A DNA stretch of 64,000 nt. Source: Pseudobutyrivibrio xylanivorans (GTDB lineage Bacteria > Bacillota > Clostridia > Lachnospirales > Lachnospiraceae). Below the pieces are notes generated by a model. It was not told the origin of the DNA. It saw only the letters and a list, made by a program, of their open reading frames with translations, and searched no databases. The DNA lies in NCBI RefSeq assembly GCF_008935055.1, contig NZ_CP043028.1:1704501-1768500 (forward strand), in the 5' to 3' direction. Each line of letters begins with the position of its first letter. Positions within the stretch are counted from its first letter, which is position 1. The translations under genes and the position numbers were made by a program. This document shows, piece by piece, positions 9,859 through 18,851 of this stretch.

Positions 9859-11229
9859 ATGAATGAATCAACACAAATGAATCCACTGGGTACTGAACCA
9901 GTGGGTATGCTCCTTAGGAAATTTGCAATTCCAAGTATTATCGCCATGCTTGTAGGTTCTCTCTACAACATGGTCGATCAGCTTTTCATTGGAAACTTTG
10001 TAGGTCCTCTTGGAAATGGTGCAACAAATATTCAGTTTCCACTTTCGATTCTAAATGTAAGCATCGCACTTCTTTGCGGAATAGGTGCAGCTTCCACCTT
10101 TAACCTTGCAATGGGACGAGGAGAGACCGATAAAGCAGGTTACTATATAGGAAATGCTGTTTCTCTTATGCTTTTAGGCGGCCTTATCCTTATGGGTGTC
10201 ACCGAGCTTTTTCTAGAGCCAATCCTTTTAGGGTGCGGTGCCACAGAGAACATTCTTCCTTATGCTGTAGAATACTCTAGAATCTGCGCACTTGGTTATC
10301 CACTTTTCATTTTATCTGCAGGCGGAGCTCATATTGTTAGAGCCGATGGCAGTCCTAACATGACTATGGCTATCAATATGACAGGTGCAATTATCAATAC
10401 TATTCTTGATTTTCTGTTTGTAGCTGTTTTCAAGTGGGGCATGACCGGTGCTGCCGTTGCAACAATTATTGGTCAGTATGTTGCCGGAATAATGGTTCTT
10501 ATTTACTTAACAAAATTCAAAACAGTGAAATTACATAAGGAGCACTTTATACTTAATCTTCCTATGATCGTAGCAATTACATCTTTAGGCGCTGCTCCTT
10601 TCATTAATCAAATTGCTATGATGCTCGTTCAGATTACAATGAATCATGTAATGGGTCATTATGGAGCTCAATCTATTTATGGCTCTGATATTCCTATCAC
10701 ATGTGCAGGAATCATTTCTAAGGTAAATGGCATCTGCTTCTCATTTGTAATCGGTATTTCCCAGGGACTTCAGCCAATTATCAGCTTTAACTATGGTGCA
10801 CAACAATACAAGCGAGTTAAAGATGCTTTATTATTAGCACTTAAGATAGCTGCAATTATTACCTTTACAAGTTGGGCTTGCTTCCAGCTATTCCCTCGCC
10901 AGATTGTTTCAATTTTTGGTTCCGGTGATGAATTATACTTCGAATTTTGCGAGAAATACTTTAGAATTTTCCTCTTTGGAATTTGCAGTGCTTTTCTACA
11001 GCCTATATCATCTAACTTCTTTACATCAATTGGAAAGCCTTACAAAGGAATTTTCATGTCTCTCACAAGACAGGTATTATTCCTTGCACCACTTATCATA
11101 TTATTACCTATGATATTTGGATTCAACGGAGTACTTTACGCAGGGCCTATAGCAGATGTACTTTCATTTACTATCTGCCTCATACTCGTGCGCAAGGAAT
11201 TTGCACATCCTGAATTTAAGAATTTATAA
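9859..11229 (+). CDS. MATE family multidrug efflux transporter (MepA-like)
   Basis: The 456-residue protein has about 12 hydrophobic helices in two similar halves. The N-terminal pattern PVGMLLRKFAIPSIIAMLVG followed by LYNMVDQLFIGNFVGPLGNG is typical of MepA-type MATE exporters, which use sodium or proton gradients to expel cationic drugs. Full length, ATG start with AAGGAAAATAATATT upstream. It follows the methyltransferase and is closed by a strong terminator. Substrate is not predictable from sequence. Confidence 0.88.
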   Translation: MNESTQMNPLGTEPVGMLLRKFAIPSIIAMLVGSLYNMVDQLFIGNFVGPLGNGATNIQFPLSILNVSIALLCGIGAASTFNLAMGRGETDKAGYYIGNAVSLMLLGGLILMGVTELFLEPILLGCGATENILPYAVEYSRICALGYPLFILSAGGAHIVRADGSPNMTMAINMTGAIINTILDFLFVAVFKWGMTGAAVATIIGQYVAGIMVLIYLTKFKTVKLHKEHFILNLPMIVAITSLGAAPFINQIAMMLVQITMNHVMGHYGAQSIYGSDIPITCAGIISKVNGICFSFVIGISQGLQPIISFNYGAQQYKRVKDALLLALKIAAIITFTSWACFQLFPRQIVSIFGSGDELYFEFCEKYFRIFLFGICSAFLQPISSNFFTSIGKPYKGIFMSLTRQVLFLAPLIILLPMIFGFNGVLYAGPIADVLSFTICLILVRKEFAHPEFKNL

Positions 11230-11236
11230 CAAAGAA

Positions 11237-11270
11237 AACCAACACTCACACAGAGTGTTGGTTCTTTTTT
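11237..11270 (+). terminator. Rho-independent terminator after the MATE gene
   Basis: An 11-base stem (AACCAACACTC / GAGTGTTGGTT) with a short loop is followed by CTTTTTT. It overlaps the 3' end of the convergent diguanylate cyclase gene by two bases. Confidence 0.9.
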
Positions 11271-12558
11271 ATTTGCATATGATTTGATTACGTCCGTTTT
11301 CCTTGGCTTCATATAGATTCGAATCGGCACGCTGTAGCACTTCATCAATGGATTCGCCCGGCTCAAGAGCAGTAAGCCCAAATGACATTGTGATTTGTCG
11401 GTCTGTGTCTGGAATCCAAATAGTACGAACATCATCCATTATTATAGAAAGTTCCCTCCGAGCTATATCAAGCTCGCGATTTTCAAAAATGAGAAGAAAC
11501 TCCTCGCCACCCCATCTGGCAGCAATACCTTTTCCCACCATGCCAAGTTTCAGCTTTGCAGCCACACGTCGCAAAACTTCGTCACCCATTTCATGACCAT
11601 AGGTATCATTTACCTTTTTAAAGAAATCAATATCTGATATACAAACACAATATCGAAGGCCCTGTTCAACAGACCGTATACGTATTTCCTCAAGCTTTTT
11701 ATCAGCAAATCTTCTATTATTTAGCTCTGTAAGAGCGTCAAATTCAACCAACGTCTTTATTGACCGAGCCATCTTTTTACCACTGTTGGAGAGGCGCTTA
11801 ATCTCATCATCGTATAATCCAAGTTCGCGGGGCATTTCTATATCAAACTCACCATTGGAAAGTGTATTCATATAGTTATCCATCTTTTCAATGCGCTCAG
11901 CTAACTTTCTATGGAAATAAACCATAATGTAGCCAATCAAAAATGCTGTTGCAAGGCAGACGATAAAGATTGGCATGGTGTACCAAAGCATCTCCTGCTT
12001 AACAGATTCCTGAGAACGACTGACGGCTATCATTCCACTTATTTCCCCATTCTCATCCCGTATAGGTTTGTAGAAGGCATAGCTCTTAGTGTCATAAACA
12101 AGCACGTTGCTGTAGAACTTACTCTCCCCTGTTTTCAAAACATCATTCTTTACAACCACAGATGAGCTGGTACCAATTGCACGATTCCCATCCGAATCCT
12201 TTAGAGTCGTTAACAGTCGCACATCCTTGTAGAAAATTGAAATATCTATCTCAAGCTGCTTAGCCAAATCATCAATTATTGTATCTTCACCGTTGATGCG
12301 CTGGGCGCCCTTATACATTTCAAGTTCACCATCCGAATCCGCATCCTCCGCCCAGTATTCCCCCGTATAGACAGTATCGAAAACATACATTGCCATGTCT
12401 GCATCACGAGTCAGCTCCTCACGGACTTTGTCTGAAGTCAGTGTATATAAGCCGCTCACACTGACACTGACAATAATAACAGTCATAATAACGAGCGGAA
12501 TTAACGTTATCTTTAGCATTTGGTATTTTAAACTGTTGCTCAGCTTCTTTTTGGACAT
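11269..12558 (-). CDS. Membrane-bound diguanylate cyclase with extracellular sensor domain
   Basis: The 429-residue protein has a membrane helix near residues 16-37, an extracytoplasmic domain of about 150 residues (single-Cache-like, inferred from size and position), a second helix near 192-213, a HAMP-like linker and a GGDEF domain from about 270. The active site reads RWGGEEF (348-354), so c-di-GMP synthesis is expected. The RxxD inhibitory site normally found just before it is absent. The ATG at 12558 is preferred because GGAGG lies six bases upstream; an open extension of 11 codons has no such site. Confidence 0.85.
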   Translation of the reverse strand: MSKKKLSNSLKYQMLKITLIPLVIMTVIIVSVSVSGLYTLTSDKVREELTRDADMAMYVFDTVYTGEYWAEDADSDGELEMYKGAQRINGEDTIIDDLAKQLEIDISIFYKDVRLLTTLKDSDGNRAIGTSSSVVVKNDVLKTGESKFYSNVLVYDTKSYAFYKPIRDENGEISGMIAVSRSQESVKQEMLWYTMPIFIVCLATAFLIGYIMVYFHRKLAERIEKMDNYMNTLSNGEFDIEMPRELGLYDDEIKRLSNSGKKMARSIKTLVEFDALTELNNRRFADKKLEEIRIRSVEQGLRYCVCISDIDFFKKVNDTYGHEMGDEVLRRVAAKLKLGMVGKGIAARWGGEEFLLIFENRELDIARRELSIIMDDVRTIWIPDTDRQITMSFGLTALEPGESIDEVLQRADSNLYEAKENGRNQIICK

Positions 12559-12607
12559 GGCAAACCCTCCAATATGGTCATTTTGCCACAAAATTATGAA
12601 ATTATAA

Positions 12608-12635
12608 TGAAAAAGGCCTCCCGCTAAGGGAAGCC
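12608..12635 (-). terminator. Rho-independent terminator of the sugar ABC operon
   Basis: On the minus strand GGCTTCCC and GGGAGGCC pair around a TTAGC loop and are followed by TTTTTC. It lies 25 bases after the last permease gene. Confidence 0.85.
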
Positions 12636-12659
12636 CTCTCTCTATTTACCCCTATTTAA

Positions 12660-13691
12660 TTATTTATTTCTCTGTGCCTTAACAAGTGCAAATATTGATT
12701 GAAGGATGATGAATACGCAAAGGAGAGCCGCTGTTGCAATGTTTGCCCAGCTTGAAAGAAGCTTTCCATTTGTGTTTACAAGTACTGTAATAGTACCGTT
12801 TATGAGAACACCAAAGAGTGATCCGATTACATTTCCTACACCTCCAGTAAGAAGTGTTCCACCAATAACTGCTGATGCGATTGCATCCATCTCAAGTCCT
12901 TTTGCCTGGTTAACTGAACCTGACATTGTATTCAAGCAATATAGAATACCACCAATTGAGCAAAGGAAAGAAGAAAGTACATGTGAGAGCATTCTTGTTT
13001 TCTTTACGTTAAGGCCCATCATTGTTGCTGATGTCTGGTTGCCGCCAACTGCGTAAAGGTTGCGACCAAACTTTGTGTACTTAAGCATAAAGAAAATAAG
13101 TACAAGTACGATGATGGCGATTAAAACAGTTGGTCTCATGTATGGGGCAACAACCTTTCCATGCTTGTTAACCTTTCCTAAGAATGCTGGAAGATTAATC
13201 TTTGCATTTGCCCATGAATAAAATAATGGGTTGTCTGCTTCAGTGATTGAAATCTGGCCGGAGCAAATAACTGCTGTCATACCACGTGCAAAGAACATAC
13301 CTGCCATTGTTACGATGAATGGCTGGATTTCCAAGTAGCCTACAAGGAAGCCCTGAACTAATCCAAATACAAGTCCAATGACAAGTACAAGAATTACCAT
13401 AGGAACTGCCCCCATATGCCACTCGGTCATTCCATACACCAAAAGCATGCAGTCCATAGCGATGACTGAACCAACGGAAATGTCAATTCCACCTGTTAGC
13501 ATTACGCAAGTCATTCCGCAGGTAACACAGATAAGACCAGCGTTGTTAATAAGAATATTTAAAAATGTCTGTAAATTACTAAAGCCCTTGTCCTGATAGA
13601 TTGCACAACCTACTGCATACATAAATGCAAATAAGCAAATTGTAATGATAATCAGGACTGTGTTTGAATCAAGTTTCTTTTTTGTCTTCAT
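12660..13691 (-). CDS. Sugar ABC transporter permease (YjfF/RbsC family)
   Basis: The 343-residue membrane protein has the RbsC-type pattern: GLICVTCGMTCVMLTGGIDI then SVGSVIAM, and later AIASAVIGGTLLTGGVGNVI. These are the branched-chain/ribose permease family motifs. By position it matches YjfF, the second permease of furanose transporters. Its ATG overlaps the stop of the upstream permease by one base, so the two are surely translated together and probably form a heterodimer in the membrane. Confidence 0.88.
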   Translation of the reverse strand: MKTKKKLDSNTVLIIITICLFAFMYAVGCAIYQDKGFSNLQTFLNILINNAGLICVTCGMTCVMLTGGIDISVGSVIAMDCMLLVYGMTEWHMGAVPMVILVLVIGLVFGLVQGFLVGYLEIQPFIVTMAGMFFARGMTAVICSGQISITEADNPLFYSWANAKINLPAFLGKVNKHGKVVAPYMRPTVLIAIIVLVLIFFMLKYTKFGRNLYAVGGNQTSATMMGLNVKKTRMLSHVLSSFLCSIGGILYCLNTMSGSVNQAKGLEMDAIASAVIGGTLLTGGVGNVIGSLFGVLINGTITVLVNTNGKLLSSWANIATAALLCVFIILQSIFALVKAQRNK

Positions 13692-14758
13692 TATGCTGCC
13701 TCCTTTACAGTAGTAGCACTAACAGCTCTCTGAGCTTTCTGTGCCTTTCTAGCTGCCATGTATGCCTTAAAGGCTGGAGCCTGCACAACTACAATAATAA
13801 TAACGATGATTGCCTTAAATACTGGTGCCTTATCAGTTGAAACACCCATAGCAAGAAGTGTTGTTGTGATAGCCTGAATAGTATAAGCACCAATTATTGA
13901 ACCAGCAAGATTGAATTTACCACCACCAAGTGAGTTGCCACCAAGTGCTACTGCAAGGATAGCATCAAGCTCGTAGTTAAGACCAATGTTGTTTGAATCT
14001 GCTGAGTAGATTCTTGATGAAGCAACGATACCTGCAATACCTGCACAAACACCGCAAACTACATAACAGATAAAGCATATTACATCTGAATTAATGCCTG
14101 AAATTCTCGCTGCTCTGCTGTTAATACCAACTGACTGGATATAAAGTCCAAGTGCTGTCTTCTTTAATAAAATTGCTACGATTGCAATTACTGCTGCTGC
14201 AACAAATACAGGTGTAGGTATTGGACATCCTGGAAGGAAGTTACCTAAATACTTGTATGGCTCATATCGTATATACGTAATCTGGTTATTGCAGAGTAAA
14301 AGTCCAATTGCACGGGCTGCTGTAAATAAAATCAGGGTAGCAACCATAGGCTGAATCTTAAGCTTGGCTACAAGTGCACCATTCATTGCACCGCTGACAC
14401 CACCCATAAGTACACCAAAAAGCATACCTACAATCATTGGAACAGCCAGTGTTGATACTGAGTTATTACCATAACCAGCAAGTAACATACAACAGCTACA
14501 AGCTGAAAGCGACATTACAGAACCAACGGAAATATCTGTACCTGCTGAAACAGCAACTACAAGTGTCTGTCCAACTGCAAGAATCGCGATTTCTGAACCA
14601 CGATTTAAAATATCAATTAATCTACCATATAAAACACCGTTGTTGATACTGATTGAAAAGAAAGCAGGTGATTTAATCAGGTTTATCAACAGTACCAATA
14701 TCATACAGAAAATTGGCAAGAACAGTGGTTTTTTAGTAAGCTTCTTAAAATTCTCCAT
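13691..14758 (-). CDS. Sugar ABC transporter permease (YtfT/RbsC family)
   Basis: The 355-residue protein contains EIAILAVGQTLVVAVSAGTD then ISVGSVMSLSA, and LDAILAVALGGNSLGGGKFN, the hallmarks of RbsC/YtfT permeases. It starts with ATG overlapping the ATPase stop codon by one base and ends overlapping the next permease. The charged C-terminal tail (ARKAQKAQRAVSATTVKEAA) is an ordinary cytoplasmic end. With the neighbours it forms a furanose-type sugar importer. Confidence 0.88.
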   Translation of the reverse strand: MENFKKLTKKPLFLPIFCMILVLLINLIKSPAFFSISINNGVLYGRLIDILNRGSEIAILAVGQTLVVAVSAGTDISVGSVMSLSACSCCMLLAGYGNNSVSTLAVPMIVGMLFGVLMGGVSGAMNGALVAKLKIQPMVATLILFTAARAIGLLLCNNQITYIRYEPYKYLGNFLPGCPIPTPVFVAAAVIAIVAILLKKTALGLYIQSVGINSRAARISGINSDVICFICYVVCGVCAGIAGIVASSRIYSADSNNIGLNYELDAILAVALGGNSLGGGKFNLAGSIIGAYTIQAITTTLLAMGVSTDKAPVFKAIIVIIIVVVQAPAFKAYMAARKAQKAQRAVSATTVKEAA

Positions 14759-16272
14759 TATTCTCCACCTCCTGCGATAGCTGCCATAACTGATTCCTGT
14801 GTCATGTCTCCAGATATCTCCCCTACCTGGGCGCCATCACGCATAACATACATTCTAGTACAGGTACGAAGCATCTCCTCGATTTCTGATGAAATGAATA
14901 CGATACTCATGCCCTCTTCCTCGGCAAACTTTAAAGCCAGCTTCTGGAACTCTGTCTTAGTACCAATATCAATACCTCTTGTTGGTTCATCCAAAATCAG
15001 GAAATCTGGATGTGTGCATAACCATCTTGCCAAGATAACTTTTTGTTGATTACCACCCGAGAGCTGATTGATTGGTGTCTCGCGAGATGCTGTCTTTATC
15101 TGAAGCATATCAATAAACTTATCAGCAAGCTCTATTTGCTTTGACATTGGAATCTTTTTGAATAATCCATTTCTAGCCTGAAGTGCAAGGATAATGTTTT
15201 CTCTAACTGAAAGATCTCCGATACAACCATCCGCCTTTCTGTCATCTGGAAGGTATCCCATGCCAGCCTTGATTGCATCAAGAGGTTCCTTTATATCGAT
15301 TTCCTTTCCTTTTACCTTTAAGGTGCCAGTCTGAGCCTTATCCGCACCATAAATGCAACGAACCATCTCTGAACGACCAGAGCCAAGAAGGCCAGTAACA
15401 CCAACAACTTCACCCTTTTTAATCTGAAAATCAAAAGGCTTAATAGTTCCTTTATGACTAAGATTTTTAGCCTCAACAACCACATCATCTGATATATTTC
15501 CAGCTCCCTCTTTTTTAATTGATGCTAAATCATCAAAATCTTTACCCAGCATTGCCGCTACAAGCTTGACACGAGGCATTTCCTCTACTGAGTACTCGCC
15601 TGCAAATTCACCATTTCGAAGAACAGTGATTGTATCGCAAACTGCATATACCTGCTCTAAGAAGTGGGTAACGAATATTATTCCAACTCCCTTTTGCTTA
15701 AGGTCTCTCATTACCTTGAAGAGCTTCTCAACCTCGTTGTCATCGAGAGAAGATGTTGGCTCATCCAGAATAAGAACCTTACAATCCATATCTACAGCTC
15801 TTGCAATTGCTATCATCTGCTGGATTGCAAGAGAATAATTTTCAAGCGCTATTGTTACATCAATGTTAATATCAAGACCATCCATTATTTTCTTGGCCTT
15901 TTTGTTCATTGTACGCCAATCGATGGTTCCTAATTTTGTCTTTGGTTCACGACCAATAAATAAATTTTCTGCTACTGTTAAGTTAGGGCAAAGGTTTACC
16001 TCCTGGTAAACTGTAGCAATTCCCTTTTCCTGTGCCTCCAATGTGGAGTGATTAACTACTGGTCCTTCAAATCCAGCAACGTGGATTTCTCCGGCATCTA
16101 ATGAATACACACCTGTTAAAACTTTAATAAGAGTTGATTTTCCAGCACCATTTTCTCCCATTAGAGCATGTATCTCTCCTTTTCTAAGAGTGAATTGTGC
16201 ATGGTCTAATGCTTTTACCCCCGGAAAGGATTTGGATATGTCTCGCATGGTAATCAATAAATTTTCATCCAT
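14758..16272 (-). CDS. Sugar ABC transporter ATP-binding protein (two fused ABC domains, YtfR/RbsA-like)
   Basis: The 504-residue protein carries two ATPase domains. The first has Walker A GENGAGKST (39-47), Q-loop TVYQEV, and Walker B KVLILDEPTSSLD, with a degenerate signature (NYSLAIQQ). The second has a degenerate P-loop (GLLGSGRSE), a good signature LSGGNQQKVILARW and Walker B FLILDEPTRGID. This asymmetry is normal for RbsA/YtfR. It energises the two permeases encoded directly downstream. A copy of the window's hairpin repeat lies 28 bases before its start. Confidence 0.92.
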   Translation of the reverse strand: MDENLLITMRDISKSFPGVKALDHAQFTLRKGEIHALMGENGAGKSTLIKVLTGVYSLDAGEIHVAGFEGPVVNHSTLEAQEKGIATVYQEVNLCPNLTVAENLFIGREPKTKLGTIDWRTMNKKAKKIMDGLDINIDVTIALENYSLAIQQMIAIARAVDMDCKVLILDEPTSSLDDNEVEKLFKVMRDLKQKGVGIIFVTHFLEQVYAVCDTITVLRNGEFAGEYSVEEMPRVKLVAAMLGKDFDDLASIKKEGAGNISDDVVVEAKNLSHKGTIKPFDFQIKKGEVVGVTGLLGSGRSEMVRCIYGADKAQTGTLKVKGKEIDIKEPLDAIKAGMGYLPDDRKADGCIGDLSVRENIILALQARNGLFKKIPMSKQIELADKFIDMLQIKTASRETPINQLSGGNQQKVILARWLCTHPDFLILDEPTRGIDIGTKTEFQKLALKFAEEEGMSIVFISSEIEEMLRTCTRMYVMRDGAQVGEISGDMTQESVMAAIAGGGE

Positions 16273-16299
16273 TTTCTCTCCTCCGCTTCTATAAACTAC

Positions 16300-16382
16300 G
16301 CCAGTTACACATACAAGCCTTAGTATTGCCTTTGAGCGAGATTGGCTCTTCAGGTAACACTAAGAGCTTGTCTGCTACTGGC
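16300..16382 (-). repeat. Hairpin repeat, copy A (5' of the ABC ATPase gene)
   Basis: This 83-base imperfect palindrome has outer arms GCCAGT/ACTGGC, then ACAAGC/GCTTGT, CTTAGT/ACTAAG and an inner GAGC/GCTC hairpin. It sits 28 bases before the ATPase start codon in its 5' region. Related copies are at 23648-23740, 31255-31341 and 59864-59946, with a half copy at 38348-38371. The strand given is the one on which it would be transcribed with the neighbouring gene. Confidence 0.85.
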
Positions 16383-16384
16383 TT

Positions 16385-16413
16385 AAATAAAGGGGAAGGA
16401 AATGCCCTTCCCC
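16385..16413 (-). terminator. Stem-loop between binding-protein gene and ATPase gene
   Basis: On the minus strand GGGGAAGG and CCTTCCCC pair and are followed by TTTATTT. It lies after the binding-protein gene and inside the operon, a common way to make more binding protein than ATPase by partial termination or mRNA protection. Confidence 0.8.
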
Positions 16414-16450
16414 TTGCGTTACATATTAGTATTAGTACGTTTTGTACGAT

Positions 16451-17563
16451 TTAGTAGCTAGCCTGTGAAGCTGCATCTGTTACTACGATGAGATCTTCTG
16501 TAACTTCATCACCAGCATTGTTTGTGTATGTGATTGACTTAAGAACGTCCTCAGCAACATACCATGGCTCTGTCATGAATGTCTGCTTTGCAACTGTTTC
16601 ACCAGCCTGAAGAGACTTGATAATGTCTGCGCAGTAAGAACCCTGAAGTGGGTAGCACATGAAGTCTGCATTGATGTCGCCAGACTGTACATACTCAAGA
16701 CCAGCCTTGCAAGCATCGAATGAGATAAGGATTACATCATTGTCAACACCGTAAGAAACACCAGCTGCCTTCATTGCATCCATAGCACCAAATGCTTCGT
16801 TATCGTTCTGGCAAACAACTACGTTGAACTTGCCTTCATATGACTTGCAGTATGACTCCATAACCTGCTGGCCGCCATCCTGTGTGAAGTCACCATCCTG
16901 AGAATCAAGGATTGTCCATCCCTCAGCATCTGCATACTTCTTGAAACCATCTGTACGTCCAATCTGAGCTGAAGATCCGTTTGAACCTTCGATAACAAGG
17001 ATGTTAAGATCTGTGATACCCTTTGCCTCAGCATATGCCTTTAACCAAGCACCTGATGCAAGACCTTCGTTCATGAACTCTGAACCAACCCATGAAACAT
17101 ATTTGTCAGAATCTTCGATTGTTCTATCGATTACGATTACTGGAATACCAGCATCCTCGCACTCTGTAAGAACTGTATCCCATCCTGTTGAAACGATAGG
17201 ATCGATTACAATGTAATCAACATCATCCTGAATGAACTGTCTAACTGCTTCAATCTGCTTTGCAGAATCGTTATCGCAATCAACGAACTCAAGGTCATAT
17301 CCGTTAGCCTCTGAGAAAGCTTCCTGTACTGAATTTGTTGAAGCAGTACGCCAATCTGACTCGTGTCCTACCTGAGCGAAACCAACAGTGATTTTCTCTC
17401 CACTATCTGCTGCAGCGTCGCTGCCAGCTTCCTCTGTTGTCTCAGCAGCTGTATCTGCTGTTTCTGTTGTTGCACCTGTGTCTGAGCTTCCGCATGCAAC
17501 CATTGAAGCTGCCATAAGTGCTGTGAGCATTCCTGCTACAATTCTTTTTTTCATAAGTTTCAT
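16451..17563 (-). CDS. Sugar-binding lipoprotein of ABC transporter (YtfQ-like)
   Basis: The 370-residue protein has a lipoprotein signal peptide (C24 in SMVACGSSD), a threonine/alanine/glutamate-rich linker and a periplasmic-binding-protein core beginning KITVGFAQVGHESDWRTAST. The motifs VDPIVSTGWDTVL-like (here DPIVSTGWDTVL) and GSSAQIGRTDGF are those of YtfQ, which binds galactofuranose. The exact sugar here is unknown. The start at 17563 or 17554 both follow an AAGGAG site; an earlier in-frame ATG is unlikely. It is the first gene of the ABC operon and is followed by an internal stem-loop. Confidence 0.88.
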   Translation of the reverse strand: MKLMKKRIVAGMLTALMAASMVACGSSDTGATTETADTAAETTEEAGSDAAADSGEKITVGFAQVGHESDWRTASTNSVQEAFSEANGYDLEFVDCDNDSAKQIEAVRQFIQDDVDYIVIDPIVSTGWDTVLTECEDAGIPVIVIDRTIEDSDKYVSWVGSEFMNEGLASGAWLKAYAEAKGITDLNILVIEGSNGSSAQIGRTDGFKKYADAEGWTILDSQDGDFTQDGGQQVMESYCKSYEGKFNVVVCQNDNEAFGAMDAMKAAGVSYGVDNDVILISFDACKAGLEYVQSGDINADFMCYPLQGSYCADIIKSLQAGETVAKQTFMTEPWYVAEDVLKSITYTNNAGDEVTEDLIVVTDAASQASY

Positions 17564-17671
17564 TTCTCCTTCCTTCTCCTCGCCAGGCCCCATTTATTTC
17601 CTGGCCCTTAATTTTTCTATAATTACTCTATCATGTGAATTAAAATGCAACAATTAAATGACCTTCAAAAG

Positions 17672-17837
17672 ATTGGTTTCTATTTTGACGATAGTACCAA
17701 TTTTTATATCCAACAATTTTTACATACCAATTTCGCTTTAATTTCCACATTTTCATTTTTTATGTGAAATATTTATGCTAAAATTTTTAAAATTTTATGA
17801 TTGGTATGTATTCTCTCTCGACAAATTTCATACCAAT
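17672..17837. promoter_or_regulatory. Operator-like repeats between the ABC operon and the GntR-type regulator
   Basis: A perfect 9-base inverted repeat, ATTGGTATG (17800-17808) and CATACCAAT (17829-17837), is separated by 20 bases. A third CATACCAAT is at 17723-17731, and shorter ATTGGT (17672-17677) and ACCAAT (17696-17701) halves form another pair. The TGCTAAAAT sequence occurs twice (17776-17784, 17851-17859) and resembles an extended -10. The divergent GntR-type regulator is the obvious candidate to bind these sites; that is inference. Confidence 0.6.
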
Positions 17838-17905
17838 TTATGCGGTACTATGCTAAAATTATTAGAGATAATGTAGAAACTCTTTGGAGTGGGGGGAATA
17901 ATTTT

Positions 17906-18847
17906 ATGATTCCAAAATATATATCTTTGAAAGAAAAAATTAATGAGGATATTTTATCCGAAAAATATCCAATCGGTTCGAAGCTTCCTACAGAAATTCA
18001 ACTTTCAGAACAATATAATGTCAGTCGTTCCACGGTGAGACAGACTCTTGAAATTCTTGAGAACGAAGGCATCATTTCTAAGCGCTGGGGCAGTGGAAAT
18101 ACTGTCATTGCCAAAAGTGATTTATCTAAGAAAACTATAGTTAGAATTCTTATTCCAGATTCTAATAACGGAATGTACGCTGCCGCCATTGATGACATTA
18201 CTTCTGTCCTCCTTAAAGATGGGCTACAGGTCGAACTGTTTGAAACCAAAGGCCATTTCGCTCTTGAGAGAGAATATCTAAAAGAAATGCTAAAAGATAT
18301 GTATGGTGGTCTTTTTATCCTGCCAGTGCACTCATCCATTCCATCAACAAATTCGGACTTATTACAGATATTGCTTAAGCGCCAGCTTCCTATTATTTTT
18401 TTAGAGAATGCAGACACTCGCATTTATAATCCGATTATCGTAAATACGGATGATTATTCTAAGGGGTACCAGATGGCTCGAAGTCTGATAAACTCAGGTC
18501 ACAAAAAGCTTGGCGGAGTTTTTAATCACGACAGTGCTTCGTCTGTAAATGCCTTCACGGGATTTGTTGATGCAATTCGAGATGCAAATCTCGAGATTAT
18601 TGATGAGTGTTTCCTATGGGTAGATTCTGGAGATTCACGACCAATTAACAGATTTTTAAAGACAGCTTACAACACTGTTTCCTCAGTCTACTTAGACGAT
18701 GTGTCACGGGGCACAGACGGGACATTTCCTGTTTCAACCTGTACCCTAGCCCTTTCAAAATCACTTGGGAAAGAGGCCGCAAAAGCTTTTCTTGCATTAA
18801 AAAAGAATGGCAATAGTCACTCTATCACCATTCCTTATAAGAACTAA
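17906..18847 (+). CDS. GntR-family transcriptional regulator with shortened LacI-type effector domain (AraR-like)
   Basis: The 313-residue protein has a GntR winged helix (residues 1-70; GSKLPTEIQLSEQYNVSRST then VRQTLEILENEGIISKR) followed by a LacI-type sugar-binding domain, the architecture of AraR. It lies divergently from the sugar ABC operon and probably represses it until sugar binds. The ATG at 17906 with GGGGGG upstream is chosen; the frame is open 35 codons earlier without family similarity. The effector domain appears to lack the usual CYND-A..G.. segment: FLKTAYNTVSSVYLDD runs almost straight into the C-terminal part. It may have an altered or lost ligand response. Confidence 0.82.
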   Translation: MIPKYISLKEKINEDILSEKYPIGSKLPTEIQLSEQYNVSRSTVRQTLEILENEGIISKRWGSGNTVIAKSDLSKKTIVRILIPDSNNGMYAAAIDDITSVLLKDGLQVELFETKGHFALEREYLKEMLKDMYGGLFILPVHSSIPSTNSDLLQILLKRQLPIIFLENADTRIYNPIIVNTDDYSKGYQMARSLINSGHKKLGGVFNHDSASSVNAFTGFVDAIRDANLEIIDECFLWVDSGDSRPINRFLKTAYNTVSSVYLDDVSRGTDGTFPVSTCTLALSKSLGKEAAKAFLALKKNGNSHSITIPYKN

Positions 18848-18851
18848 GCTA

